DNA of 64,000 nt from Corynebacterium hylobatis (GTDB taxonomy: Bacteria; Actinomycetota; Actinomycetes; Mycobacteriales; Mycobacteriaceae): NCBI RefSeq assembly GCF_003955685.1, contig NZ_RXHJ01000002.1:186001-250000 (forward strand), written 5' to 3'. Below the pieces are notes generated by a model. It saw only the letters and a list, made by a program, of their open reading frames with translations. It searched no databases and was not told the origin of the DNA. Numbering within the stretch: the stretch's first letter is position 1; every line of letters begins with the position of its first letter. The translations under genes were made by a program, and so were the position numbers. Below, piece after piece: positions 8,907 to 16,958 of this stretch.

Positions 8907-9491
8907 TTAGTTCTCGTCCTCCTGGACGTCGATGGAGAACTCGCCGTCCTCATCAGACAACCAGGAGATGGTGCCGTTGGTGAACTCCTGGACCTGGCCG
9001 TTGCCCTCTGGGGCGTCACCCTCCGGGCCGGTCGGCAGGCCGATGGAGTTCTCCAGGCCGCCACCGTCGAGCCACTCGTTGGCGATCTCACCACCCACAG
9101 GCACGGCACCGGCCTCCTCGGAGAACACCGCGAGGTTGCCCTCCGGATAGATGGCGAGGACCTGGCCGACGTCATTGTTCTCGATGGTCTCGGGCGTGCC
9201 CCACTCGGTGGTGAACTCCTCGAGAGCGGCGGCCGCGGCGGCAGAGATGCCGACAGTGCCCTCAGCGGTCTCGACCATGACATCCTCGCCGGTGGCCAGT
9301 GCTTCCGCGTCCGCGTCCACGGAAGGCGTGGTGGCCTCGGTGGCTTCCTCGTCCGTGGTGGTGGCGGTGGTCTCCGTCGCGGTGGTCTCCCCCGCGCTGT
9401 CACCGTCGTCGGCGCAGGCGACGACGCCGAAGCTCAGGGTCAGCGCAGCAGCTCCGGCGAGCAGGCGGCGGGTCAATGCAGTGGTCTTCAT
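8907..9491 (-). CDS. LGFP-repeat-like secreted lipoprotein
   Basis: Protein of 194 residues with a lipoprotein signal peptide: basic MKTTALTRR start, hydrophobic stretch and lipobox VVAC with the lipidated Cys at 26. A Thr/Glu/Ala-rich linker follows (about 27-65). The C-terminal part (EFTTEWGTPETI, IYPEGNLAVFS, GEIANEWLDGGG, GLPTG) matches the spacing of LGFP repeats found in corynebacterial cell-wall proteins. Such repeats are thought to help envelope attachment. ATG 9491 has AAGGAA about 9 nt upstream. The frame stays open further upstream, but without a plausible protein. Confidence 0.8.
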   Translation of the reverse strand: MKTTALTRRLLAGAAALTLSFGVVACADDGDSAGETTATETTATTTDEEATEATTPSVDADAEALATGEDVMVETAEGTVGISAAAAAALEEFTTEWGTPETIENNDVGQVLAIYPEGNLAVFSEEAGAVPVGGEIANEWLDGGGLENSIGLPTGPEGDAPEGNGQVQEFTNGTISWLSDEDGEFSIDVQEDEN

Positions 9492-9567
9492 GATGGATTC
9501 CTTAATTCTGGACGGACATGTGACCGATAGTTTATATGTGTTCTGCGACACAGGGGCGGAAATGCCG

Positions 9568-10224
9568 CTATCTCCGCCGCGACCGGCGCGTCCGCTCATC
9601 TGCGCCACCCGCTGCCCGGCGCTGCTGCTTTGCCAGCGTCTTCTCCCGGGCGGTGCGTTTCGGTGCGGCCTGGCGGGAGGAGTTGGGGGTGCGCCCCTTG
9701 GCGATGCCGACGAAATCCTGGATCGCCTCCGAGTCGTCAGCCCTCCGCCAGACCAGCGCGATGGTGGTGACCGGGACATCGCCGAGAAAGTCCCGGTGCT
9801 CGATCTGTTTGCGCGCGAGCACCCGGATGAGCGGGCGCGGGGCGATGAGCACCCCGACGTTCGCGGCCACCACCTGGAGCCCGGTGCGGACCGCAGGGAT
9901 GTCAATCCGGCCGTCCGGCGGGGTGGACCAGTTGATGATCTCGCCCTCAATATCAGCGGGTGACAACCGGTCCAGGAGCGTGAGCTCACTGTCCTTCGGC
10001 AGGGCGATCCCGGGGGCCTCCCGGTAGAGCTCGACCACGTGATACTCGTCGGTGACGCGCGGGTCGGGCAGACGGGTGAGGGCGAGGTCGGCGCGGGCAT
10101 CGAGAAGCTCTGCGACCGGATCCTCCGAATCGGTGGCGAGCAACTGCCCGTGGGCGGTGCGGTCCCGGAAGCGGGTGAACCACTTGCCGGGTTCGGTGCC
10201 GGTGACGAAACTCAGGCGCAGCAT
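9568..10224 (-). CDS. LysR substrate-binding-domain protein lacking the HTH
   Basis: Protein of 218 residues that begins directly with a LysR-type effector-binding domain (LRLSFVTGTEPGKW, then DLALTRLPDP, VVAANVGVLIAP, VWRRADDSEAIQDFV). The usual 60-residue N-terminal helix-turn-helix is absent. The last 40 residues are very basic (KRTAREKTLAKQQRRAAGGADERTRRSRRR region). ATG 10224 lies 24 nt from the divergent GTG 10249, leaving no room for an HTH in the gap. Similar HTH-less proteins occur in actinobacteria, as I recall. It may need the divergent partner to bind DNA; that is inference. Confidence 0.8.
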   Translation of the reverse strand: MLRLSFVTGTEPGKWFTRFRDRTAHGQLLATDSEDPVAELLDARADLALTRLPDPRVTDEYHVVELYREAPGIALPKDSELTLLDRLSPADIEGEIINWSTPPDGRIDIPAVRTGLQVVAANVGVLIAPRPLIRVLARKQIEHRDFLGDVPVTTIALVWRRADDSEAIQDFVGIAKGRTPNSSRQAAPKRTAREKTLAKQQRRAAGGADERTRRSRRR

Positions 10225-10248
10225 GGGGGTAATGCTACCGTTGGGGGT

Positions 10249-10626
10249 GTGAATGAAGAGTCCGCACGTCAGCCTTCCGGTCGAGCAATGAAGCCGCAGA
10301 CCGCGGCCAAGAAGCTGGGCATCTACCTGCCCGCAACCCCGGAGGAGTTCCAGAACAACGCCGTCACCCACGCAGAGCTCAAGGCCCTGCAGGAGACCCC
10401 GCCGGAGTGGCTCACTGAGCTGCGCCGGACAGGCCCGCACCCGCGTCCGGTCGTCGCCCAGAAGCTGGGCATCACCATCACTGCGCTGAAGCGCAATGAC
10501 CTGGACCAGCCGTTGACCACCGCCGAGATCAAGGCGCTGCTGGAGGATCAGCCTGACTGGCTGCGTGCCGCCCGCACCGCACTGGCCGAGGGCCGCGAGA
10601 ACCCGGCAGCAGAAACCGAGGACTGA
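10249..10626 (+). CDS. DUF5997-like small protein with two 37-residue repeats
   Basis: Protein of 125 residues. Residues 19-55 and 69-105 align without gaps with 16 of 37 identities: AxKLGI, then TxAExKALxExPxWL in both copies. The second copy contains VAQKLGITITALKRND, which looks like a helix-turn-helix. GTG 10249 is preferred because TACCGT lies 7 nt before it, the pattern of leaderless genes here; ATG 10288 is the alternative. It is divergent from the HTH-less LysR-like gene with only 24 nt between. A strong terminator follows. Confidence 0.8.
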   Translation: MNEESARQPSGRAMKPQTAAKKLGIYLPATPEEFQNNAVTHAELKALQETPPEWLTELRRTGPHPRPVVAQKLGITITALKRNDLDQPLTTAEIKALLEDQPDWLRAARTALAEGRENPAAETED

Positions 10627-10644
10627 CAGTCCCCCTACCAGCAG

Positions 10645-10688
10645 AAAAGGGCGCTGAACGAACATTAAAGTTCGTTCAGCGCCCTTTT
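10645..10688. terminator. Strong bidirectional-looking terminator
   Basis: A perfect 19-bp stem (10645-10663 with 10670-10688), 6-nt A/T loop, flanked by an A run on one side and TTTT on the other. It ends the DUF5997-like transcript. Confidence 0.9.
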
Positions 10689-10717
10689 GTTCACCCCCGC
10701 ACAGGGGTTTACCAAAC

Positions 10718-10731
10718 CGCAATGCATTGCG
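10718..10731. promoter_or_regulatory. 14-bp perfect palindrome upstream of the aromatic acid transporter
   Basis: CGCAATGCATTGCG is fully self-complementary. It is the first of three dyads in the 331-nt gap 10627-10957, which has no credible gene. Confidence 0.5.
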
Positions 10732-10856
10732 CCCGTCGCCGGAACGGCGCGCACCGGAAATCTGTCAATACCCCCATCCACCTGCAGGGGAGCACCCCGG
10801 TACCATCATTTCCACAGGTCAGACCATGAAACGCGCCCACCGACCCCCGGGCAGTT

Positions 10857-10893
10857 ACTAGGGACGCCCCTAGTTTCATGTGTTCTGGAACAC
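10857..10893. promoter_or_regulatory. Two adjacent operator-like dyads before the transporter gene
   Basis: ACTAGGGACGCCCCTAGT (10857-10874, one mismatched pair beside the centre) is followed five bases later by GTGTTC-TG-GAACAC (10880-10893, perfect). They sit 65-100 nt before GTG 10958, where a promoter is expected. This suggests one or two regulators of aromatic-acid uptake; none is encoded next to the gene. Confidence 0.6.
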
Positions 10894-10957
10894 TTCTACA
10901 GTTCGGTCATCCTCTCCGTCACAGAGGGAAGTCATCCGGACCACAGAAGGAAGAACA

Positions 10958-12349
10958 GTGAACACCACCGAAACATGGGCATCGCCGGCGCACCGCCGCA
11001 CGGTGTACCTCGTCCTTGCAGTCGTCGGCATCTCCATCCTCTTCGACGGCTACGACCTCGTCATCTACGGCGCCGTCCTGTCCTCCCTGCTCGAGGATCC
11101 CAGCCACATCGGCCAGCTCTCCCCCGCCGTCGCCGGCACCCTCGGCTCCTACGCCATGATCGGTGTCCTGATCGGCGCCCTGTCCGCCGGCGCCATCGGC
11201 GACCGCATCGGCCGCCGCAAGGTCATGCTCACCGCCATCGCCTGGTTCTCCGTCGGCATGGGCCTGACCGCCATGGCCACCTCCATCGCCATGTTCGGCT
11301 TCCTGCGCTTCGTCACCGGCCTGGGTGTCGGCATGATCGTCGCCACCGGTGGCGCCATCATCGCGGAGTTCGCCCCCGCCAACCGCCGCAACCTCTTCAA
11401 CGCCATCGTCTACTCCGGTGTCCCCATGGGTGGCGTCATGGCCTCCCTCTTCGCCCTCGGCTTCGAGGACATGGTCGGCTGGCGTGGCCTGTTCTGGATC
11501 GGCGCGACCCCCATCCTCTTCCTGCTGCCCCTGGCATTCTTCGCCCTGCCGGAGTCCCCGCGCTGGCTCGTCACCCGTGGCCGCAAGGCCGACGCCCGTG
11601 CAGTCTGCGTCCGCCACGGCCTGCCGGAGGAGAAGTTCCTGGCCGAGCCGGCCACCGCGCCCGCCACCACCTCCGGTGCCCGCTCCGATCTGGAGAAGAC
11701 CGGTTTCGCCGGCATCTTCTCCCGCTCCTACCTCACCGGCACCGTCCTCATCGGCGTGATGTCCTTCATCGGCCTGCTGTCCACCTACGGGCTGAATACC
11801 TGGCTGCCGAAGATCATGCAGGCCAACGGCGCCAACGCCCATGACTCCCTGTACTCCCTGCTCTTCCTCAACGGTGGCGCCGTCGTCGGCGGCCTGACCG
11901 CCTCCTGGATCGCCGACCGCATCGGCGCCAAGGCCGTCATCACCTCCACCTTCGCCCTGGCTGCGGCGTCCCTGGCGATCCTGCCGCTGTTCACCTCCGT
12001 TGCCCCGATGTACCCGTTCATCATCATGGCCGGCATCGGTGTCATCGGCACCCAGGTCCTCACCTACGGCCTGGCCTCCAACTACTACGGCACCGCCTCC
12101 CGTGCCGCGGGTGTCTCCTGGGTCGCCGGCTTCGGCCGACTCGGCGGCATCGTCGGCCCGGCCATCGGCGGCCTGATCATCGGCGCCGGCTTCGGTCCGA
12201 CCGTCTCCTTCTGGATCTTCGCCGGTGCCGCCCTGGTCGGTGCCGTGGCCACCTTCCTCATCCCGCGTTCTCCCGCGGAGGCCGAGATCGTCTCCTCCTC
12301 CGAGCCGGTCGCCCCGACCAAAGAAGAGTCCGCACTCAACGCCAACTAG
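10958..12349 (+). CDS. MFS aromatic acid:H+ symporter (AAHS family)
   Basis: Membrane protein of 463 residues with 12 hydrophobic segments. The AAHS hallmark DGYDLVIYG lies in TM1 (acidic D30 and D33), motif A is GDRIGRRKVM, and PESPRWL appears before the central loop. Relatives (PcaK, BenK, GenK) import protocatechuate, benzoate or gentisate by proton symport. GTG 10958 has AGAAGGAAGAA just upstream. No catabolic genes adjoin it, so the substrate cannot be assigned from context. The upstream dyads imply inducible control. Confidence 0.9.
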   Translation: MNTTETWASPAHRRTVYLVLAVVGISILFDGYDLVIYGAVLSSLLEDPSHIGQLSPAVAGTLGSYAMIGVLIGALSAGAIGDRIGRRKVMLTAIAWFSVGMGLTAMATSIAMFGFLRFVTGLGVGMIVATGGAIIAEFAPANRRNLFNAIVYSGVPMGGVMASLFALGFEDMVGWRGLFWIGATPILFLLPLAFFALPESPRWLVTRGRKADARAVCVRHGLPEEKFLAEPATAPATTSGARSDLEKTGFAGIFSRSYLTGTVLIGVMSFIGLLSTYGLNTWLPKIMQANGANAHDSLYSLLFLNGGAVVGGLTASWIADRIGAKAVITSTFALAAASLAILPLFTSVAPMYPFIIMAGIGVIGTQVLTYGLASNYYGTASRAAGVSWVAGFGRLGGIVGPAIGGLIIGAGFGPTVSFWIFAGAALVGAVATFLIPRSPAEAEIVSSSEPVAPTKEESALNAN

Positions 12350-12375
12350 GCGCTTCTCCCCCTGACGGATACTGC

Positions 12376-12407
12376 CCCCGCCCACCGGTCACGGTGAGCG
12401 GGGATTT
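12376..12407 (+). terminator. Terminator after the AAHS transporter
   Basis: CCCCGC plus CACCG (12376-12387) pairs with CGGTG plus GCGGGG (12392-12403), with one internal mismatch and a GTCA loop, then ATTTTCC. Confidence 0.85.
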
Positions 12408-12426
12408 TCCGTTGTCCCGACCGGGC

Positions 12427-13614
12427 TCACCACTGCGCGGCGAAGCGCTCCCCGTCGTCGAAGACGAGTTCCACGGAGACCGGGGCGGATGTCAGCGTCG
12501 CCTCGAGGCGGTGGCCGTACCCGGTGACGGTGTAACGGATGGTCTCGTTGGTGGTGTCCAGCACCTCGACCTGCCCGCGGGTGAGCCAGGGGTGGCGGCG
12601 GCGCAGGGCGATGAGCTCGCGGTGGAGCTCGAACATGGCGGCAGCCGGGAGCGAGAGCACCACCGGGGTTTCCGGCAGAGCGGGCCGGATGGGATCGTCA
12701 GTGGCGAAACCGGTGCCCTTGACCCCGCGGAAGGCCTGTTCATCGCCGTAGTAGATGCTGGGCACGCCCGGCAGGGTCAGCAGCAGCACGGCCGCCAGGG
12801 CTGCCCCTTCATCGCCGACGGTGCTGGCGATGCGGTCGACGTCGTGGTTGCCCACGAAGGTCTGCATGGGACCGGCCGCCATGAACTCCCGATGGCGCCC
12901 CAGGGCATGGGCCAGTTCGTGGAAGTTCACGTCCTTGACCGAACTCCAGATGGCTTTCCACAGCTCGTACTGGGTGACGGTGTCCAGGTGTCCCTCGGTG
13001 ATCAGCGCAGCGTAGTCGCCGTGGATGATTTCGCCGAGGAAGACGGCGTCAGGGTGTCGCTGCCGGACCCGGTCGACGATCTGCGCCCAGAACCAGGTGG
13101 GCACGGAGTAGGCGACGTCGAGGCGCCAGCCGGCGATGCCGCGGTCGAGCCAGTGGTTCATCACGTCGACGACGAGCTCGGCGGTGCGGGGGTCGTCATG
13201 GTCGAGCAGGGCCAGATCACCGTGCCCCTCCCAGGGTTCCGGGCTGCCGTCCGGCAGGCGACGGACGGGGCCACCGTCCGCGACCATCGGGTGGTGGATG
13301 CCGACGTGGTTGAACACGCCGTCGAGGAGCACCTCAATGCCGCGCTCCCGGCAGGCGGCGATGAGCCGGTCGAAGTCGGCGTCATCGCCCAGACGGGGGT
13401 CGATGCGGAAGTGGTCGAGGGTGTCATAGCCGTGCGTGCTGGAGGCGAAGACCGGAGCGAGCAGCAGCCCGTTGCAACCAAGCTCGATGAGGTGGTCGAG
13501 CCAGTTGATCAGCCGCGGCAGGCGGTGCGCCTCGTCCCCAGTCGACCAGTCGCGGATCGGTGCGCCGGTGGCGCCGAGAGGATAAACGTGCCAGAAGATG
13601 GCGTGGTCAAGCAC
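12427..13614 (-). CDS. Alpha-amylase family (GH13) glycosidase
   Basis: Enzyme of 395 residues with all four GH13 conserved regions: DGVFNHVG (about 95), GWRLDVAYS containing the nucleophile Asp (about 160), FLGEIIHG with the acid/base Glu (about 190), and FVGNHDVDR (about 253). There is no signal peptide, so it is probably cytosolic and acts on maltodextrin, trehalose or related alpha-glucosides. GTG 13614 has AGGAG 5-6 nt upstream; in-frame sequence further upstream is arginine-rich and looks non-coding. It is divergent from a TetR gene whose operator candidates lie in the shared gap. Confidence 0.92.
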   Translation of the reverse strand: MLDHAIFWHVYPLGATGAPIRDWSTGDEAHRLPRLINWLDHLIELGCNGLLLAPVFASSTHGYDTLDHFRIDPRLGDDADFDRLIAACRERGIEVLLDGVFNHVGIHHPMVADGGPVRRLPDGSPEPWEGHGDLALLDHDDPRTAELVVDVMNHWLDRGIAGWRLDVAYSVPTWFWAQIVDRVRQRHPDAVFLGEIIHGDYAALITEGHLDTVTQYELWKAIWSSVKDVNFHELAHALGRHREFMAAGPMQTFVGNHDVDRIASTVGDEGAALAAVLLLTLPGVPSIYYGDEQAFRGVKGTGFATDDPIRPALPETPVVLSLPAAAMFELHRELIALRRRHPWLTRGQVEVLDTTNETIRYTVTGYGHRLEATLTSAPVSVELVFDDGERFAAQW

Positions 13615-13645
13615 GGGTACTCCTATTGAGTCGAGATCAGTAACT

Positions 13646-13685
13646 GCTATTGACCTTAACTCAACAGCAGGTAGGGTTGTCAACC
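13646..13685. promoter_or_regulatory. Operator and leaderless promoter candidates between GH13 and tetR
   Basis: GCTATTGA-N7-TCAACAGC (13646-13668, one mismatch) is followed by GGTTG-T-CAACC (13675-13685), which abuts GTG 13686. TAGGGT at 13672-13677 could be the -10 of a leaderless tetR message, so binding at the second dyad would block its own transcription. Confidence 0.5.
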
Positions 13686-14267
13686 GTGAGCACCCGCAGA
13701 CGCCTGAGCACCACTGAACGCCGCGCCGCCATCCTCGAGGCCGCCCGCGCCCACTTCGCCACCACCGATTACCCGGCGGCCTCCGTGCCGACCATCGCCG
13801 CGGCCTCCGGCAGTTCCCAGTCGCTGGTCTTCCACTACTTCTCCTCCAAGGCAGACCTCTACGCCTCCGTGGTCGAAGACTCGCTGCGCTCACTTCTCGA
13901 TGCCCGTCTCACCGCCGTCACCGCCCTCAACCCCGGCCACCCGGTCCGCGAGCGCATCAGTCACCTGCTCCAGGTGCACCTCGACGCCCTACAGAAGGAT
14001 CCCACCCTCCTGCCCGGCGTCGGCGAACCGGAATCCGCTCTCACCCACCGGCATGCCGCCGACACGGAACTGGTCGGCCAGCTGCGTGAGATCATCGGCA
14101 TCGGCGATTTCCCCCGCCATACCTGGGCGCTGTGGGGCTGGGTGGGTTTCCTCGACCACGCCGGCCGCCACTGGGTGGAGCTCGGCTGTCCGCAGGACCA
14201 GCGCTGGCCCCTCATCGAGGCCGCCCTCGGCGCACTGGAGGGGGCGCTGGGCGACTGGGCGGTGTGA
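13686..14267 (+). CDS. TetR-family transcriptional regulator
   Basis: Protein of 193 residues. The N-terminal HTH is evident: TTERRAAILEAARAHF, then SVPTIAAASGSSQSLVFHYFSSKADLY. The C-terminal half is a helical effector domain. GTG 13686 is chosen; it has no good Shine-Dalgarno but TAGGGT eight bases upstream, and a TTG at 13650 is possible. It diverges from the GH13 gene and is the likely local repressor. Its stop is 2 nt from the convergent pabC stop. Confidence 0.9.
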   Translation: MSTRRRLSTTERRAAILEAARAHFATTDYPAASVPTIAAASGSSQSLVFHYFSSKADLYASVVEDSLRSLLDARLTAVTALNPGHPVRERISHLLQVHLDALQKDPTLLPGVGEPESALTHRHAADTELVGQLREIIGIGDFPRHTWALWGWVGFLDHAGRHWVELGCPQDQRWPLIEAALGALEGALGDWAV

Positions 14268-14269
14268 AG

Positions 14270-14998
14270 TCAGTTCCAGCGCAGCAGCGTGGTCACCTCG
14301 GCCGCACTCACCGGGGTCGGTTCCGTCACGGCCCGAAGCCGCGTGCCGTCCTGCCCCACCCAGCCGACCACCTCGGTCCAGCCGTGCAGGGCACTGCCCG
14401 CCCATACCGGGTACTGCCGTAACTCCGTCGGCGTCACCGGCCGCTGCCCCACCCCGTCCAGCATCTCCCGGGTCGCGGTCACCGTCACCGAGGGCAGCTG
14501 ACCGGGGTGTTCCGGGACCATGAGCCGGTCCCCCTCCCACCACGCCAACGCGCAGTTCGCCCCCTCCACGACCAGGCCGTCGGCGGACCAGAGAAGCGCA
14601 TCGTCCGCCCCGTGTTCCTGTGCCTGCGCCCGCAACCGTGCCAACACGGGCAGATCCGGACCCTTCACGCGCGGAACAACCCGCGGATCCGGTTCCGGTG
14701 GCACCCACAGCACCGTTCGGGTCCGCAGCGGCGGCGCAGGACGGACCCGCAGGTAAAGCGTCTGACCGTGGGCCTCGATACGGGGGAACCAGTTGCCCTC
14801 GTGCGGCACCGCCCGTCGTACCGCCGTCAGGAAATCACCCACCTTGATCCCGGGCAGGCTGCCCGCGAAACGCTCTTCATGCAGGTGCCGGCTGCCCACA
14901 TAACCGTCGTGCTCCAGCCAGGAGTCGACGACATCCGGCCGGCTGTCCGGCTCTTCCGCCGGCACCAGCTCAGCCCCGTCCCAGCGCAGCAGTGTCAC
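14270..14998 (-). CDS. pabC: Aminodeoxychorismate lyase-like class IV aminotransferase
   Basis: Protein of 242 residues with the fold-type IV PLP enzyme pattern: VKGPDLPVLARLRAQAQEHGADDALLW, where the Lys of VKG is the likely PLP lysine, then GLVVEGANCALAWW. It is expected to convert 4-amino-4-deoxychorismate to p-aminobenzoate and pyruvate for folate synthesis. The GTG start overlaps the pabAB stop as GTGA (14995-14998), so the pair is coupled. The next gene upstream, glyA, uses folate. PabC is inferred mainly from this partnership, because family IV members are hard to tell apart. Confidence 0.88.
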   Translation of the reverse strand: MTLLRWDGAELVPAEEPDSRPDVVDSWLEHDGYVGSRHLHEERFAGSLPGIKVGDFLTAVRRAVPHEGNWFPRIEAHGQTLYLRVRPAPPLRTRTVLWVPPEPDPRVVPRVKGPDLPVLARLRAQAQEHGADDALLWSADGLVVEGANCALAWWEGDRLMVPEHPGQLPSVTVTATREMLDGVGQRPVTPTELRQYPVWAGSALHGWTEVVGWVGQDGTRLRAVTEPTPVSAAEVTTLLRWN

Positions 14999-16953
14999 TG
15001 CGGGAACTCCCGGTCCAGCAGCCGCAGCAGCGGGGCGGATTTGGTCACAGTCTCCTCGTACTCCCCCACCGGATCCGAGAGCGCGATGACCGCCCCGCCG
15101 ACGCCGTAGCTCAGGCCGTGCCCATCAGCGACAATCGTGCGGATCACCATGGACAGGTCCATCGCCCCGTCGAGCGAGAAATAACCGATGCCGCCGGAGT
15201 AGATGCCGCGCGGCCCTTCCTCCAGCCGGTCGATGATTCCCATGGTGCGGATCTTCGGCGCGCCCGTCATGGAACCACCCGGGAAGGCCGCCCGCACCGC
15301 GTCCACGGCCGTCCGTCCGGGAGCCAGGCGGCAGGTGACGGTGCTGACGAGCTGGTGGACGGTGGCGTAGGACTCCACCTGGAACAGCGGCTCCGCGCGC
15401 ACGCTGCCCGGCTCGGCAACCCGGCTGAGGTCGTTGCGCACGAGGTCGACGATCATGAGGTTCTCGGCGCGGTCCTTGTCGTTGACAGCCAGATCCGAGC
15501 GCAGCCGGGTGTCTTCCCGCGGATCTGCACTGCGCGGCCGGGTGCCTTTGATGGGCCGGGATTCCACCAGCCCCTCGGCGCTGACCTGCAGGAAACGCTC
15601 CGGTGTGGAGGAGAGCGCGTTCACGCCACCGATCCGCAGCAGGGAACCGAAGGGCGTGGGGTTGGCCGCACGCAACGCCGCATACGCCGCACCCACGTCC
15701 AGCGTCCCGGGGGCGGTGAGTTCATTGGTCAGGCAGATCTCATAGGACTCGCCCTGACGGATCTCCGCCAGGCACTGCTCCACCAGCTCCAGGTAGGCCG
15801 TGCGGGAGTGGCGGGCGCTCAGCGAGCCCACCGCACCCTGCTTCTCGACGCCCGCCGGCGCCCCCAGCCCCGCCACCCGCCGGGCGGTTTCCGTGCACCA
15901 CTCGCGCTGGGCGGCATCATGTTCGGATCCGATGAGCGCGATGAGGTGCGTGCGGCGCAGTGCATGGTCGATGACCACCGCCCGGTCCGCGAAGATCATC
16001 CCCAGATCCGGATACCGGGAGACGTGGGCCGCGGAGCCACCGCACTCGGCTTTCAGCTCGTAGCCGAGCCAGCCGACCCAGCCGCAGGTGAAGCCGAAGT
16101 CCGTCTCCCCGGCGTCGATGGTGTTGGCGGCGAGATCCGCGGCCAGCTCCTCAAACAGCGAACGTTCCGGATCAACCCGTTCGCTCCACACGCGGGCCAG
16201 TGGTCCCGAGGCGTCGCCGAGGTAGCTGAAACGCCCCGTGCCGTGGTCTGGGGTCGTCGAGTCCAGCCAGAAAGCATCCGCCGAGTCCGCGAAGAACTCC
16301 GCGTACACGGCCTCGCCGTCACACTCCCCCTCGACGGTGACGGTGTGCAGTCGCCAGCGGGAACGCGAACGCCGGTTGCGTTCGGCGGCCAGGTCCAGGA
16401 AGTTCGCGATGAGGGTGTGGCCGTCGAAACCACCGATCGACTCGGGGTGGAACTGCACGCCCCACTGGGGCAGCCGCCGGTGGGCCAGGGCCATGACCAG
16501 TCCGTCCGGCGTCCGGGCGGTGACCTGCAGGTCCCCGGGCACATCACTGACGATGAGGGAATGGTAGCGGACGACGTCGATAAGCGGGGGCAGTGAGGTG
16601 AAGAGACCCGAGCCGTCATGACGCACGGGGAACACCCGCCCGTGGACGGGCTCCGGGGCCAGATCCACCGTGCCGCCGTGGGCGAGGGCGAGGGCCTGAT
16701 GGCCCAGGCAGACCCCCAGAATCGGGACACGCCCGTCGCGCAGGACATCCAGGCACATGCCGATGTCCCCGTCGCGCTCCGGGCGGCCGGGACCCGGCGA
16801 GATGATGACGGCGTCGAAAGTGGCGACGCGGCCGACATCCCAACCGGGTTCGTCGTTGGTGATCACCTCAGGGGTGACACCGGTGATGTCCTCGACATAG
16901 GCGACCAGATTCCAGGTGAAGGAATCCCGGTTGTCGATGATGAGGACACGCAC
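14995..16953 (-). CDS. pabAB: Aminodeoxychorismate synthase, fused PabA-PabB
   Basis: Protein of 652 residues. The N-terminal glutamine amidotransferase (about 1-190) has GVCLGHQ with the catalytic Cys near 80 and the HPES His/Glu near 170. The C-terminal chorismate-binding domain (about 230-652) carries RPIKGTRPR with the PabB-type active-site Lys, DKDRAENLMIVDLVRNDL and FPGGSMTGAPK. It makes 4-amino-4-deoxychorismate from chorismate and glutamine. The fusion is typical of actinobacteria. GTG 16953 lies 5 nt after the glyA stop, so glyA-pabAB-pabC form an operon joining one-carbon metabolism and folate synthesis. Confidence 0.95.
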   Translation of the reverse strand: MRVLIIDNRDSFTWNLVAYVEDITGVTPEVITNDEPGWDVGRVATFDAVIISPGPGRPERDGDIGMCLDVLRDGRVPILGVCLGHQALALAHGGTVDLAPEPVHGRVFPVRHDGSGLFTSLPPLIDVVRYHSLIVSDVPGDLQVTARTPDGLVMALAHRRLPQWGVQFHPESIGGFDGHTLIANFLDLAAERNRRSRSRWRLHTVTVEGECDGEAVYAEFFADSADAFWLDSTTPDHGTGRFSYLGDASGPLARVWSERVDPERSLFEELAADLAANTIDAGETDFGFTCGWVGWLGYELKAECGGSAAHVSRYPDLGMIFADRAVVIDHALRRTHLIALIGSEHDAAQREWCTETARRVAGLGAPAGVEKQGAVGSLSARHSRTAYLELVEQCLAEIRQGESYEICLTNELTAPGTLDVGAAYAALRAANPTPFGSLLRIGGVNALSSTPERFLQVSAEGLVESRPIKGTRPRSADPREDTRLRSDLAVNDKDRAENLMIVDLVRNDLSRVAEPGSVRAEPLFQVESYATVHQLVSTVTCRLAPGRTAVDAVRAAFPGGSMTGAPKIRTMGIIDRLEEGPRGIYSGGIGYFSLDGAMDLSMVIRTIVADGHGLSYGVGGAVIALSDPVGEYEETVTKSAPLLRLLDREFPQ

Positions 16954-16958
16954 GGCGA

